From NCBI GenBank assembly GCA_027057345.1, contig JALUIX010000014.1, positions 1-15,907 on the forward strand: DNA of 15,907 bases, given 5' to 3'. This document shows positions 6,911-13,920 of this stretch, piece by piece; position 1 is the stretch's first letter, and every line of letters begins with the position of its first letter. The position numbers were made by a program, and so were the translations under genes. Source of the DNA: S144-45 sp015494035. Lineage in GTDB: Bacteria; Pseudomonadota; Gammaproteobacteria; Xanthomonadales; Marinicellaceae. The notes beneath the pieces were generated by a model, which was given only the letters and a program-made list of their open reading frames with translations, was not told the DNA's origin and did not search any database.

Positions 6911-8836
6911 TTACGGCCCCTTCACTTTGTCGAAAAATTGACAAACTTCACTGGCCTCACGGGTGATCGGCAATGCCGGCAAAGAGCGTAATAACACCTT
7001 GCCATATGGCTTGCCAAACAGGCGCGGGTCACACAGCATAAGCACCCCGCGATCGGTGCCGCTGCGAATCAGGCGCCCGGCGCCCTGCTTCAAGGCAATG
7101 GCCGCGTGCGGCAGCTGATATTCGGTAAACGGATTGCCGCCCTGTTCACGGATGTGGCGAATGCGCGCCTGCAACACGGGGTCATCCGGGTGCGCAAACG
7201 GCAGGCGGTCAATAATGACACAGGACAGATTCTCGCCCACCACGTCAATGCCTTCCCAGAAACTGGCCGCACCCAGCAATACCCCATTGCCCGCTTCACG
7301 GAACGATTGCAGCAAGTGATGGCGTGGCGCATCGCCCTGCACAAACAATGGCCGGTCAGGCAGGCGTTGCTGCAGCACCCGGGCGGCATTGCGCAAGGCA
7401 AAGTGACTGGTGAAGAGAAAAAACACCCCCCCGGGGCAGGACTCAATCACTGGCAAGGCCGCTTCCAGCACCGCCTGCGGGTAATAACGGTCATTGGGTT
7501 CGGGCAGACCCGGCGGCGCGTACAGCAGGGCCTGACTGGAATAGTCAAACGGGCTGTCCACCAGCAGCGTCTGTGCGTCATGTAAACCCGTTGCTCGCTT
7601 GAAGTGATCGAATTTCCGGTTGACGGCCAAAGTGGCCGAGGTCAGCACCCACGCCGCCGGTGTCGACTGGCGAAATTTCTGCAAGGGTTGCGACACATCC
7701 AGCGGGGTCGCATTGAGGGTAAAGCGGTTGGCATGCACCTCGTACCACAACACCGTTTCGGCATCATCGCCACCGAGCCACTGGCCCAGCAGAACACTCA
7801 GGTCCTCGGCACGCTGGTAGACCTTTTCCAGCCCCGGACTGCATGCGGCCAATTGACGCAATGCTTCGGCCAGATTGGCCAGGCCGGCCTGCAACAAGCT
7901 CAGGCTTTCAGCCCGGTCGGGGTGAGACAAAAGGCCTGCCAGCGGGCCGGTGCGGCTGTCGCCATCCTGACACAGGTGATACCGCGCGTTGCGCAAATCC
8001 TGCTCAAATCGCTCCAGGGCCTCCTCGATGGCATTAAACCCGCCGGACACCTCACCCGCTTCACGTTTGGCGTCTTTAACCAATTCACTGCACTGCCGGT
8101 CGCTGACAGACTGGCTAAAAAACCGGCTGGCAGTGGCCGGCACCTGGTGGGCTTCGTCCAATACCACCACCTGCGCTGCGGGCAGCAATTCACCAAAGCC
8201 GTTTTCTTTCAACGCCATGTCGGCAAAAAGCAAATGGTGATTAACCACCAGCACGTCGGCTTCCTGCGCCCGCCGGCGCGCGCGCATCACGTAACAGTTG
8301 TCGAAATCCGGGCATTCACTGCCCAGGCAGTTGTCGGCCGTGGAACGGATGTGCGGCCAAACGGGCGAATTATCCGGCAACCCGGAAAGCTCCATCAGGT
8401 CACCATCGCGTGTGCGGCGCAGCCACGGGTCAATAATGCGCAGACTGGCGGCAAACAACGGATTTTTGCCTTCGGCACTGGCCCGAGCCTGATTCAAACG
8501 ATAGGTGCAGGCATAATTACCCCGGCCCTTGAGCAGCCGCATGCGGGGATTGACCCCCAGCAGTCGGGCCACTTGGGGCAAGTCACGCTCAAACAGCTGT
8601 TGTTGCAGGTTCTTGGTGCCGGTGGAAATAATCGCCTTGCGGCCACTTTGCAACACCGGCACCAGGTAGGCAAAGGTTTTGCCAGTGCCGGTGCCGGCCT
8701 CGGCCATCAGGGTGCTGCCTGCGCTAATGCACCCGGCAATGGCTTCGGCCAGTTCGATCTGGGATTGACGGGGTTGAAAGCGTTCCAGCTTTTGATCGAA
8801 GACGCCGCCTTGGCCCAGGGCCTTGCGCACGCTCAC
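6911..8836 (-). CDS. yoaA: ATP-dependent Fe-S DNA helicase, YoaA/DinG family
   Basis: XPD/DinG-like superfamily 2 helicase, 5'-3' polarity known for the family, involved in tolerance of replication-fork damage. From a GTG at 8836 it is 641 aa, close to YoaA. Motifs in order: Q-like region FQPRQSQIELA, Walker A AEAGTGTGKT (residues 45-54), four Fe-S cluster cysteines at C110, C170, C175 and C181 (NYAC...DNCLGSECPDFDNC), Walker B DEAH (227-230), motif V region SFWEGIDVVGENLS and motif VI QGAGRLIR. All four cluster cysteines are present, so it should be functional. The start is uncertain: the frame is open upstream to an ATG at 8980 inside the preceding TPR gene, but that stretch is not family-like. 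The GTG leaves a 43-bp gap after the TPR stop, with a weak AGGA upstream. Confidence 0.93.
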   Translation of the reverse strand: MSVRKALGQGGVFDQKLERFQPRQSQIELAEAIAGCISAGSTLMAEAGTGTGKTFAYLVPVLQSGRKAIISTGTKNLQQQLFERDLPQVARLLGVNPRMRLLKGRGNYACTYRLNQARASAEGKNPLFAASLRIIDPWLRRTRDGDLMELSGLPDNSPVWPHIRSTADNCLGSECPDFDNCYVMRARRRAQEADVLVVNHHLLFADMALKENGFGELLPAAQVVVLDEAHQVPATASRFFSQSVSDRQCSELVKDAKREAGEVSGGFNAIEEALERFEQDLRNARYHLCQDGDSRTGPLAGLLSHPDRAESLSLLQAGLANLAEALRQLAACSPGLEKVYQRAEDLSVLLGQWLGGDDAETVLWYEVHANRFTLNATPLDVSQPLQKFRQSTPAAWVLTSATLAVNRKFDHFKRATGLHDAQTLLVDSPFDYSSQALLYAPPGLPEPNDRYYPQAVLEAALPVIESCPGGVFFLFTSHFALRNAARVLQQRLPDRPLFVQGDAPRHHLLQSFREAGNGVLLGAASFWEGIDVVGENLSCVIIDRLPFAHPDDPVLQARIRHIREQGGNPFTEYQLPHAAIALKQGAGRLIRSGTDRGVLMLCDPRLFGKPYGKVLLRSLPALPITREASEVCQFFDKVKGP

Positions 8837-8879
8837 CGGCAGCTGGTCCTGGGCAGACGCACTGACAAGGCCCTGGCCA

Positions 8880-9539
8880 TCAATAGCGGGGCGCGGCACG
8901 CAGGCGGCATTTTTCCATGGCCTGCAAGGCCGCGGCCTGTTGTTCGGACAAGCCTTGCTGCTCGGCCGCCAGCGCCGCAATTTGCCAGCTTTGGGCGCAT
9001 AACTGACCCACCGGAGGGCCGCTGATGGCGGCTTTTCGCGCCCAGGTCAGCGCGTCCCCGTATTGACCCTGGGCCAGGTAGAACTCGGCCAGTTTTTGCA
9101 TCACCAGTGGCGAGTCTGGTTGCAAGGTCAGCGCGCGCAACAGCAGCTTGCCCGCTTTGCGAGGCTGATCGTGAGCCTGGGCCATTTCTGCCTGGGTGAG
9201 CAGGGATTTGATGGCCGGTGGCGTCAAGGGCACCACATGGATCAGGGAGTCTTCGCCCGTGTGTTCATCAACCACCGGCGCGGGCTTGCGCGCCGTCTGT
9301 TGACAGGCACTGATTGCAAGGGCGATTAGCACCGGCCAGAGCAAACGTGAATGGTTAGGGAACCTTTGATTGAATCGTGATACGGTATCTTGTGGCATAA
9401 AATCGCCCATTTCCGCGTTGCAAACCTTCGCAATAGCCTTGCTATTACGTGCGGTTTGCGCCTTGAACTGAACAATTTTACACGCCAATCTGTTCGCGTC
9501 AGATTCAATCAGGGCTTCCTTAGGCAGGGGCGATTTCAT
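8880..9539 (-). CDS. TPR-repeat lipoprotein with an in-frame palindromic element inserted in its signal peptide
   Basis: The open frame is 219 aa. A lipoprotein signal core, LLWPVLIALAISAC, with lipobox ISAC and lipid-attachment Cys79, is followed by a Pro/Thr linker and tetratricopeptide-like helices (KAGKLLLRALTLQPDS, AEFYLAQGQYGDALTWARKA). Residues 7-61 are encoded by an inserted 161-bp element plus its 4-bp duplication. Without them the protein would begin MKSPLPNHSRLLWPVL and be 164 aa with Cys24, a standard lipoprotein N-terminus. The insertion keeps the frame. Translation may start at the original ATG (9539) or at an ATG supplied by the element, for example 9398 (Met48), which would put the Cys at position 32. 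Whether the product is still exported is unknown. It probably acts as a periplasmic or membrane-bound assembly protein. The helicase gene follows 43 bp downstream. Confidence 0.8.
   Translation of the reverse strand: MKSPLPKEALIESDANRLACKIVQFKAQTARNSKAIAKVCNAEMGDFMPQDTVSRFNQRFPNHSRLLWPVLIALAISACQQTARKPAPVVDEHTGEDSLIHVVPLTPPAIKSLLTQAEMAQAHDQPRKAGKLLLRALTLQPDSPLVMQKLAEFYLAQGQYGDALTWARKAAISGPPVGQLCAQSWQIAALAAEQQGLSEQQAAALQAMEKCRLRAAPRY
9355..9523 (-). mobile_element. Palindromic miniature element, copy 1 (IS5-type MITE-like), with TTAG target duplication
   Basis: The element body is 9359-9519 (161 bp), flanked by perfect direct repeats TTAG at 9355-9358 and 9520-9523. Its ends are inverted repeats matching at 15 of the first 18 bp (GGAAGCCCTGATTGAATC and GGAACCTTTGATTGAATC). 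By hand alignment it is about 88% identical to the copy at 13561-13722, with an unbroken identical core of more than 40 bp. A 4-bp YTAR duplication and GGAAG-type ends fit IS5-family transposition (family knowledge; the parent element is not in this window). It encodes no transposase. In the minus-strand orientation it is read through in frame by the TPR lipoprotein gene. Confidence 0.9.
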
Positions 9540-9547
9540 AAGCGCAA

Positions 9548-9575
9548 ATTATAAACGCTTTATATCCACTGACGA
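9548..9575 (-). promoter_or_regulatory. Predicted sigma70-type promoter for the TPR lipoprotein-yoaA unit
   Basis: On the minus strand a perfect -10 TATAAT (9553-9548) is preceded, after 16 bp, by the -35-like TCGTCA (9575-9570, 4 of 6 matches). Transcription would start about 1-3 nt before the ATG at 9539, which has no Shine-Dalgarno sequence. The mRNA would be leaderless or nearly so if that ATG is used, or have a leader of about 140 nt if the ATG inside the inserted element (9398) is used. Confidence 0.55.
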
Positions 9576-9675
9576 CGAAGGAAATGCGGCTTTTCCTGAC
9601 CTGGCAAGCCGGTAAACAGCCAGCCACGGGGAGTCGATTCAACCACAACCATCCCCTGCACGAACAAAAGCCGCG

Positions 9676-9876
9676 TTACTCAGCCTCTTTCAGCGCCTTG
9701 ACCAGCAGTTCCCGTTCCAACACGGCCGAAGCGCGATCGGGGAATCTGAGCGACAGCTTGTCACCAATGAGCTTGATGTTGAACTGAAAGCTGTCGTCGG
9801 CGGCCAGAAAAATGCCGGACAGAAACACCACCTTGTCGAGTACGATGGTGTAATTTTTGATCTGATGTATTTTCAT
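9676..9876 (-). CDS. Hypothetical 66-aa protein
   Basis: Starts at ATG 9876 (weak AAGAC upstream) and encodes a short protein with alternating hydrophobic strands (YTIVLDKVVFLSGIFLA, FQFNIKLIGDKLSLRF) and a helical, charged C-terminus (ERELLVKALKEAE). This reads as a small beta-rich cytoplasmic domain. There is no signal or membrane segment. Codon use and reading-frame quality resemble real genes here, but I do not recognise a family. It lies alone between the TPR-gene promoter region and a terminator. Confidence 0.6.
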   Translation of the reverse strand: MKIHQIKNYTIVLDKVVFLSGIFLAADDSFQFNIKLIGDKLSLRFPDRASAVLERELLVKALKEAE

Positions 9877-9961
9877 TGAAATCAGTCTTGATAGCGGATC
9901 AGGAAAGCATGTTTCGCTTCGAAAAGCTTGCCCGAATTAAAACGCATTTTGCGGGCATAAA

Positions 9962-10002
9962 AAAGCCCCGGTGATAAAAGAGGTAAAAAACACCGGGGCT
10001 TT
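9962..10002 (-). terminator. Strong intrinsic terminator (minus strand), downstream of the DUF4389 gene
   Basis: A perfect 12-bp stem (AAAGCCCCGGTG / CACCGGGGCTTT) closes a 17-nt loop. Read on the minus strand it is followed by a run of six or more T residues; read on the plus strand the T run is only three long. It therefore acts mainly on minus-strand transcription coming from the DUF4389 gene. The 342-bp gene-free stretch 9877-10218 holds this terminator; in 10003-10218 I see no credible gene, only a long 3' untranslated region. Confidence 0.85.
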
Positions 10003-10218
10003 GCCTGAACGGGTGAGTCGTGGTTCCTCAATAGTGGCCTTTTCACAACCCTGTGATTGCCCACGTTGGAAGATCGGGCCCTGCGGCCGGTTTCTTCCCT
10101 TCCCCCTGTTCAGTGCGCTGTGGAGGCGAAGCTCCTGTTTCTTCTGGCAGGCAATGGTGGCGAAAGTTCATCCATTTCTGTCATGGCCTGATTCATTGCC
10201 AGTGCCTGCCGCTTTGCA

Positions 10219-10611
10219 TTACACCGAAGGCGTGGTCGAAGCATTGTCCTTGCCGTGCTTGGATGGGTCTGGCACTGGATGAGGCCAGGACGAAAACGGA
10301 AACGGCTTTTCATCGGTTTGCAAAGCCAGGTAACGCAAAACCTGGGTAATGTACTGACCCACCTCGCTCATAAACCCTTTCAGGTTTTGGTTGGCTTCAC
10401 CGGTAAAAATCATAAACCCCCACTGCACCAACATCACGATGGCAAACACCCATATGGCCAGCCAGGCAAAAAACGCCAACAGCAGCGAATGGAGTATGCG
10501 GTTCACCGCTTCGGTGTGAAAGGGGCCTTCGCTGACCGGTTCACAGGCTTTTGCCCCTGAGGCCACGGAATCCGGTGTGGCAGTCGGTTTTTCGGGGGTC
10601 TTGTCATTCAT
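10219..10611 (-). CDS. DUF4389-family membrane protein
   Basis: 130 aa. Residues 1-35 form a hydrophilic, Thr/Pro/Glu-rich N-terminus. Residues ~40-70 form a long hydrophobic stretch (LLLAFFAWLAIWVFAIVMLV) leading into MIFTGEANQNLKGF. The block VGQYITQVLRYLALQTDEKPFPFSSWP then matches the recurrent DUF4389 pattern (FTGxxNxxL...Y..Q..RYLTF.TDEKPFPFSDWP). The function of the family is unknown; it is predicted to be inner-membrane. The ATG at 10611 has GGAGAAAGACC in front. The Pro/Lys/Ser-rich tail after SSWP is probably disordered. The gene has its own terminator about 215 bp downstream and a gap of 113 bp from the upstream EamA gene on the same strand. Confidence 0.85.
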   Translation of the reverse strand: MNDKTPEKPTATPDSVASGAKACEPVSEGPFHTEAVNRILHSLLLAFFAWLAIWVFAIVMLVQWGFMIFTGEANQNLKGFMSEVGQYITQVLRYLALQTDEKPFPFSSWPHPVPDPSKHGKDNASTTPSV

Positions 10612-10724
10612 GGTCTTTCTCCGAAATCAATGAAGAGTGAAATCAGTGTAGAAAGAACCACAACCGGCCGCCAGTGCCAGAGGTCACCCGTGACTTCAGG
10701 CACACAGCAGCGGCACGAACCGGC

Positions 10725-11675
10725 TTATTCGGGAATGACTTCCACCAGATTGTTACGTGACTGCGCCAGACTGGCGGCCATGGAACCGCCCACAATCAAC
10801 AGCACGCCTGCCCAGCCTGTCCACTGGATATGCTCCGGCGCCACCAGCCCCGGGAAAAGAGTGGCCAGCAGATTAATGAAGAAAATCGCCACCACCGGCG
10901 AAAGCGCAATCACCATGCCGGTGCGGGAGGCTTCCCAGTGCTGCAGCGACTCGCTGAACGCACCATAGGCGCCAACGGTATTCAGCCCGGCATACAGCAC
11001 CGCCCACCACTGGCCGGGTGTGAGCTGCATTAGCGCCTGCGGGTGGGCGAATGGCAACAGCAAAAAAGTGGCCAGCAGGTAGATAAAACCCAACATGGTC
11101 TGGGGCGACAGCTTGCCCAGCAATTTCTTCTGGATTAACGCGTAAATGGCCCAGGCCGCCGCCGCAGCCACCATAATCAACACCCCGGTGCGGTAACGCT
11201 CACTGGCCAGCGATTGCCACTGGTCGCGATAAAAAACCGCCAGCCCCACCACGATGGCGGCAAAACCCAGCTTCTGCAGCAAACTCATGCGTTCCTTGTA
11301 GATTACCACCCCGCCGATGACCATCAGCAGGGGCGCCATCTGGATCAGCACCTGCGCATTGCCTGGTGTGGTCAGGTGCAGGCTGACCAGATAGCCCACG
11401 TAATTGGCCACCAGCATCACCGCGGCAATCAGCAACAAAACCCAGCCAGGGCGATCCAGTCGATACAGCTCTTTATGCTTTCCGCTGAACAGCAGGTAAA
11501 ACCAGGTCAACACCGCCGCCAGGGCAAATCGGAACCAGGTCAGGGTCCAGGCGTCCAGCGCTTCCAGACCCACTTTCAAGGCCACCGGCAAAGTGGCCCA
11601 GAACAGCATGGCGGCAGCAGCGAGGGCGAAGCCCAACTGCCACTTGCCGGTTAAATGTTTATCGTGTTTGGCCAT
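10725..11675 (-). CDS. EamA-family (DMT superfamily) transporter
   Basis: 316 aa from ATG 11675 (GAGAG nine bases upstream); longer in-frame starts add a basic, non-membrane leader. It has about ten hydrophobic segments arranged as two EamA repeats. The first covers roughly residues 12-140 (AAAAMLFWATLPVALKVGLE, TTPGNAQVLIQMAPLLMVIG, with the repeat-end motif IYKERMSLLQKLGFAAIVVG). The second covers residues 160-300 (AAAAAWAIYALIQKKLLGKL, TGMVIALSPVVAIFFINLLA, then a P...E-containing end and GWAGVLLIVGGSMAA). The family exports or imports small metabolites such as amino acids or drugs; the substrate cannot be read from sequence. It is divergent from the Tyr-rich lipoprotein gene with a 156-bp shared upstream region that has no clear promoter to my eye. 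Confidence 0.92.
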   Translation of the reverse strand: MAKHDKHLTGKWQLGFALAAAAMLFWATLPVALKVGLEALDAWTLTWFRFALAAVLTWFYLLFSGKHKELYRLDRPGWVLLLIAAVMLVANYVGYLVSLHLTTPGNAQVLIQMAPLLMVIGGVVIYKERMSLLQKLGFAAIVVGLAVFYRDQWQSLASERYRTGVLIMVAAAAAWAIYALIQKKLLGKLSPQTMLGFIYLLATFLLLPFAHPQALMQLTPGQWWAVLYAGLNTVGAYGAFSESLQHWEASRTGMVIALSPVVAIFFINLLATLFPGLVAPEHIQWTGWAGVLLIVGGSMAASLAQSRNNLVEVIPE

Positions 11676-11831
11676 GCGGTTTTCTCTCTGTGCCCGGAAA
11701 AGCCGCCTCAGCGGGGACGGCCAAAAGCGGATTTTACTCCCTTGGCAGGCCGCTGGCGATGCCATTCAGCTTTAATTCAGTCACACCGGCATAGGATAGG
11801 GGCATCGAAAACCGTAAACGGCGAGGTTGCC

Positions 11832-13571
11832 ATGAAAAATTTTCTTTTGTTGCTGACTGTTCTCAGCGCCACCAGTTGCGCCCAAAGCACCTATCGCTAT
11901 GGCGATGATTATGGCGACGACTACCGCGACCGGGGCGGCTATGCCCGTTATGAACACCGTTATGGCACCGATAGTTATTACGATGATTATGACGACGACT
12001 ATTACGATGATTATGGCGACGACTATTACGTTGAATATGACGACGACTACGATGGCAGCGGGTACGCAGAAGCGTTCAGCGACATTGACGTTGACTTTAA
12101 CCTGAGCCTGAACTGGAACGCCTTTCCCGATCGCTACGGGATCGCCTATGGCGCAGCCATTAACGGCCCCTATCGTTACCCACGGGTGGGATTTTACTAC
12201 CGGCACAACTGGTACCCCAGCGCCTGGTGGGGCAGTTACTCGGCCTTTGATCCCTGGTACAGCGATTACTATTACCGCCACCGCGGTTCCCACCTGTCGC
12301 TGAGCTTCAATTTCTACGACTTTGATGATGACTGGGATGACCCCTGGTTTGATGCCGGCTGGGGTTATGCCCTGGGCTACAACTGGTTCCGCCCGGCCTA
12401 TGGCTGGAACCCGTGGCGGCGCCACCACAACCGCTGGTACAGCTCCTGGTACGACCCGTATTACGCCCCGGGCTATGGCGGCTATTATGGTTATGGATAC
12501 GGTTATGGGGGCAACCACCACCGCTATGGCAGACACGGCGGCAGTCAGTGGGTGGTTGGCCCACACTTCACGCCAATCTATCGGGGTAGCTACGATAATT
12601 ACCGTAACCACCGCCGCACAGACCACATTGACACGCGCAGCGAAGCGGCACGTCTGGCGGCCCAGCGGCCTTATCGTCACAACAGCGGCTATTCGCATGG
12701 CCGCATCACCGGCACCACTCAACACAACCGCCGTTACACGCGCCACGACAACCCGCGTAACGTGGCCACGCGCCAGTACAAACGCCCCTATGAACGCCAG
12801 CGCAGCACCCATAGCACGCACCGTTACGACCGCGTACCAGCCAGCAACCAGCCATTTACCGCCAACCGTGGCACCGTGTCACGACGCCATAACGGCCACC
12901 CGGGCACTGCTATCTCCAGCAATCGCCTGAACACAAACCGCCACAACAACCGGCTCGGTCACGGCTCGGCAACGCGCTATAACCACACCAGCGGCTACCA
13001 GCAGCCGGCGCACAAACCCCGTGCGACCACTACAGCACGCGCCAAACCGCTGCCAAGGCATACCAACCGGCCTGTCAACCAAACCCGCACCGAAACGCGC
13101 CACCGGGCAACGGGCAGCGAGCCACGCAGGCAACAGAACATGGCCAGAAACAAGCCCCTGATCACCCACATCAATCGCTATCGTTCGCACACACGCCAGC
13201 GCCCACAACAGCGCAGCAGCAATCACTATCGGCCCCAAAAAGCACCAGCGCACCGGCCAACAGCGGTTCGTCACAGTGCGTATCGCCCGACGCAACAGCA
13301 CGCACCGGTACAGCCACGCCGCTTGGCGCCACGTCCGGCTTCACAACGGCCCATCCCCGTCAATCAGCAGCACAGGCAGCGGCCCATGAGTCAGCTGAAC
13401 TTGCGTCAGCGGAACATGAATCAGCGGAGTCAGCGCGCTAATGGGGGTTTCTCCCGGCCAGCCCATAAACCGGCATCCCGGCCGGCCCGCCAGGCACCGG
13501 CGAGCCACTCTGGCACGCACAAAAAGAAGGCCGGAACCCCGGCCCGGGAGCAGCTGCGAGGGAAGCTCTGA
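11832..13571 (+). CDS. Low-complexity Tyr/Asp-rich and His/Arg-rich lipoprotein; 3' end rewritten by a mobile element
   Basis: 579 aa from ATG 11832 (GAGG seven bases upstream). The signal peptide MKNFLLLLTVLSATSC suggests lipid attachment at Cys16. Residues 21-75 are mostly Asp and Tyr (acidic, DDYDDDYYDDYGDDYY). Residues 76-230 are aromatic (Trp/Tyr/Gly; YGYGYGYGG at 219-227). Residues ~230-575 are basic, rich in Arg/His/Gln/Asn/Thr/Pro and probably disordered. The charge layout is strongly polar: acidic near the membrane, basic distally. I do not recognise a family; metal binding or interaction with an anionic polymer are only guesses. The last codons (GGG AAG CTC TGA) come from the inserted element. 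Joining the flanks without it gives EQLRERLRH and a stop at 13741-13743, so the tail was slightly altered. Confidence 0.75.
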   Translation: MKNFLLLLTVLSATSCAQSTYRYGDDYGDDYRDRGGYARYEHRYGTDSYYDDYDDDYYDDYGDDYYVEYDDDYDGSGYAEAFSDIDVDFNLSLNWNAFPDRYGIAYGAAINGPYRYPRVGFYYRHNWYPSAWWGSYSAFDPWYSDYYYRHRGSHLSLSFNFYDFDDDWDDPWFDAGWGYALGYNWFRPAYGWNPWRRHHNRWYSSWYDPYYAPGYGGYYGYGYGYGGNHHRYGRHGGSQWVVGPHFTPIYRGSYDNYRNHRRTDHIDTRSEAARLAAQRPYRHNSGYSHGRITGTTQHNRRYTRHDNPRNVATRQYKRPYERQRSTHSTHRYDRVPASNQPFTANRGTVSRRHNGHPGTAISSNRLNTNRHNNRLGHGSATRYNHTSGYQQPAHKPRATTTARAKPLPRHTNRPVNQTRTETRHRATGSEPRRQQNMARNKPLITHINRYRSHTRQRPQQRSSNHYRPQKAPAHRPTAVRHSAYRPTQQHAPVQPRRLAPRPASQRPIPVNQQHRQRPMSQLNLRQRNMNQRSQRANGGFSRPAHKPASRPARQAPASHSGTHKKKAGTPAREQLRGKL

Positions 13572-13726
13572 TTGAATCTGGCGCGAGCGGATTGAAGTGT
13601 AAAATTGTTCAGTTCAAGGCGCAAACCGCACGTAATAGCCAGGCTATTGCGAAGGTTTGCAACGTCCGAAATGGACGATTTTACGCCGCAAGATGCCGTG
13701 TCACGACTCAATCAGAGCTTCCCAAG
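13557..13726 (+). mobile_element. Palindromic miniature element, copy 2 (IS5-type MITE-like)
   Basis: The element body is 13561-13722 (162 bp), in the opposite orientation to copy 1. Terminal inverted repeats match at 17 of 18 bp (GGAAGCTCTGATTGAATC, with GGAAGCTCTGATTGAGTC at the other end). Nested inner inverted repeats share one centre near 13641: GTAAAAT/ATTTTAC (13599, 13678), GCAAACC/GGTTTGC (13621, 13654) and AATAGCC/GGCTATT (13634, 13642). The whole element can therefore fold into a long hairpin. Flanking tetramers are CGAG and CAAG, one mismatch from a 4-bp duplication, suggesting an older insertion than copy 1. There is no transposase. The left terminal repeat supplies the TGA that now ends the Tyr-rich lipoprotein gene. 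Confidence 0.87.
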
Positions 13727-13811
13727 AGCGCCTTCGCCACTGATTAGCGACCAAGCGGACACTCTGTAGCCATCCGCTGGCCATGCAGTGAGCAGGCCCT
13801 GAACCATTCAC

Positions 13812-13839
13812 CGCCGCCATCTGTTGTACAATGGCGGCG
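13812..13839 (+). repeat. Perfect 9-bp inverted repeat; possible weak terminator or mRNA hairpin
   Basis: CGCCGCCAT (13812-13820) and ATGGCGGCG (13831-13839) enclose CTGTTGTACA, in which TGT and ACA can extend the stem. The plus strand continues GTTTGCTTG, a poor T tract, so a terminator is doubtful. The gene-free stretch 13572-13920 holds miniature element copy 2, this hairpin and the peptidase promoter region. Confidence 0.45.
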
Positions 13840-13908
13840 TTTGCTTGCCCCAACCCACAGCATCACTTTCAAAGCAGCAAACGCCCATTTCCACTTGTTT
13901 AATTTCCG

Positions 13909-13914
13909 GATAAT
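13909..13914 (+). promoter_or_regulatory. Predicted -10 box for the M2 peptidase gene
   Basis: GATAAT lies six bases before the ATG at 13921, with no convincing -35 and no Shine-Dalgarno sequence between it and the start codon. If it is used, the transcript begins at or very near the start codon, as predicted for the TPR lipoprotein gene. The call rests on one hexamer and is weak. Confidence 0.3.
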
Positions 13915-13920
13915 CGACCC

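Noticed and set aside
7604..9025. 473-aa plus-strand open frame opposite the helicase and TPR genes.
   Set aside because: The minus-strand frame has every helicase motif in order; the plus-strand product is rich in Gln/His/Gly without any recognisable domain.
11781..12821. 346-aa open frame on the minus strand, antisense to the Tyr-rich lipoprotein, rich in Val/Ile/Ala.
   Set aside because: It is a mirror of the GAC/TAC/CGC-type codon bias of the real plus-strand gene. It has no ribosome binding site and no domain, and it contains long Val/Ile repeats expected from reading Asp/Tyr codons in reverse.
13812..13839. Hairpin as a strong intrinsic terminator.
   Set aside because: The stem is good but the following plus-strand sequence lacks a T run and the minus-strand side also lacks one; kept only as a low-confidence repeat.
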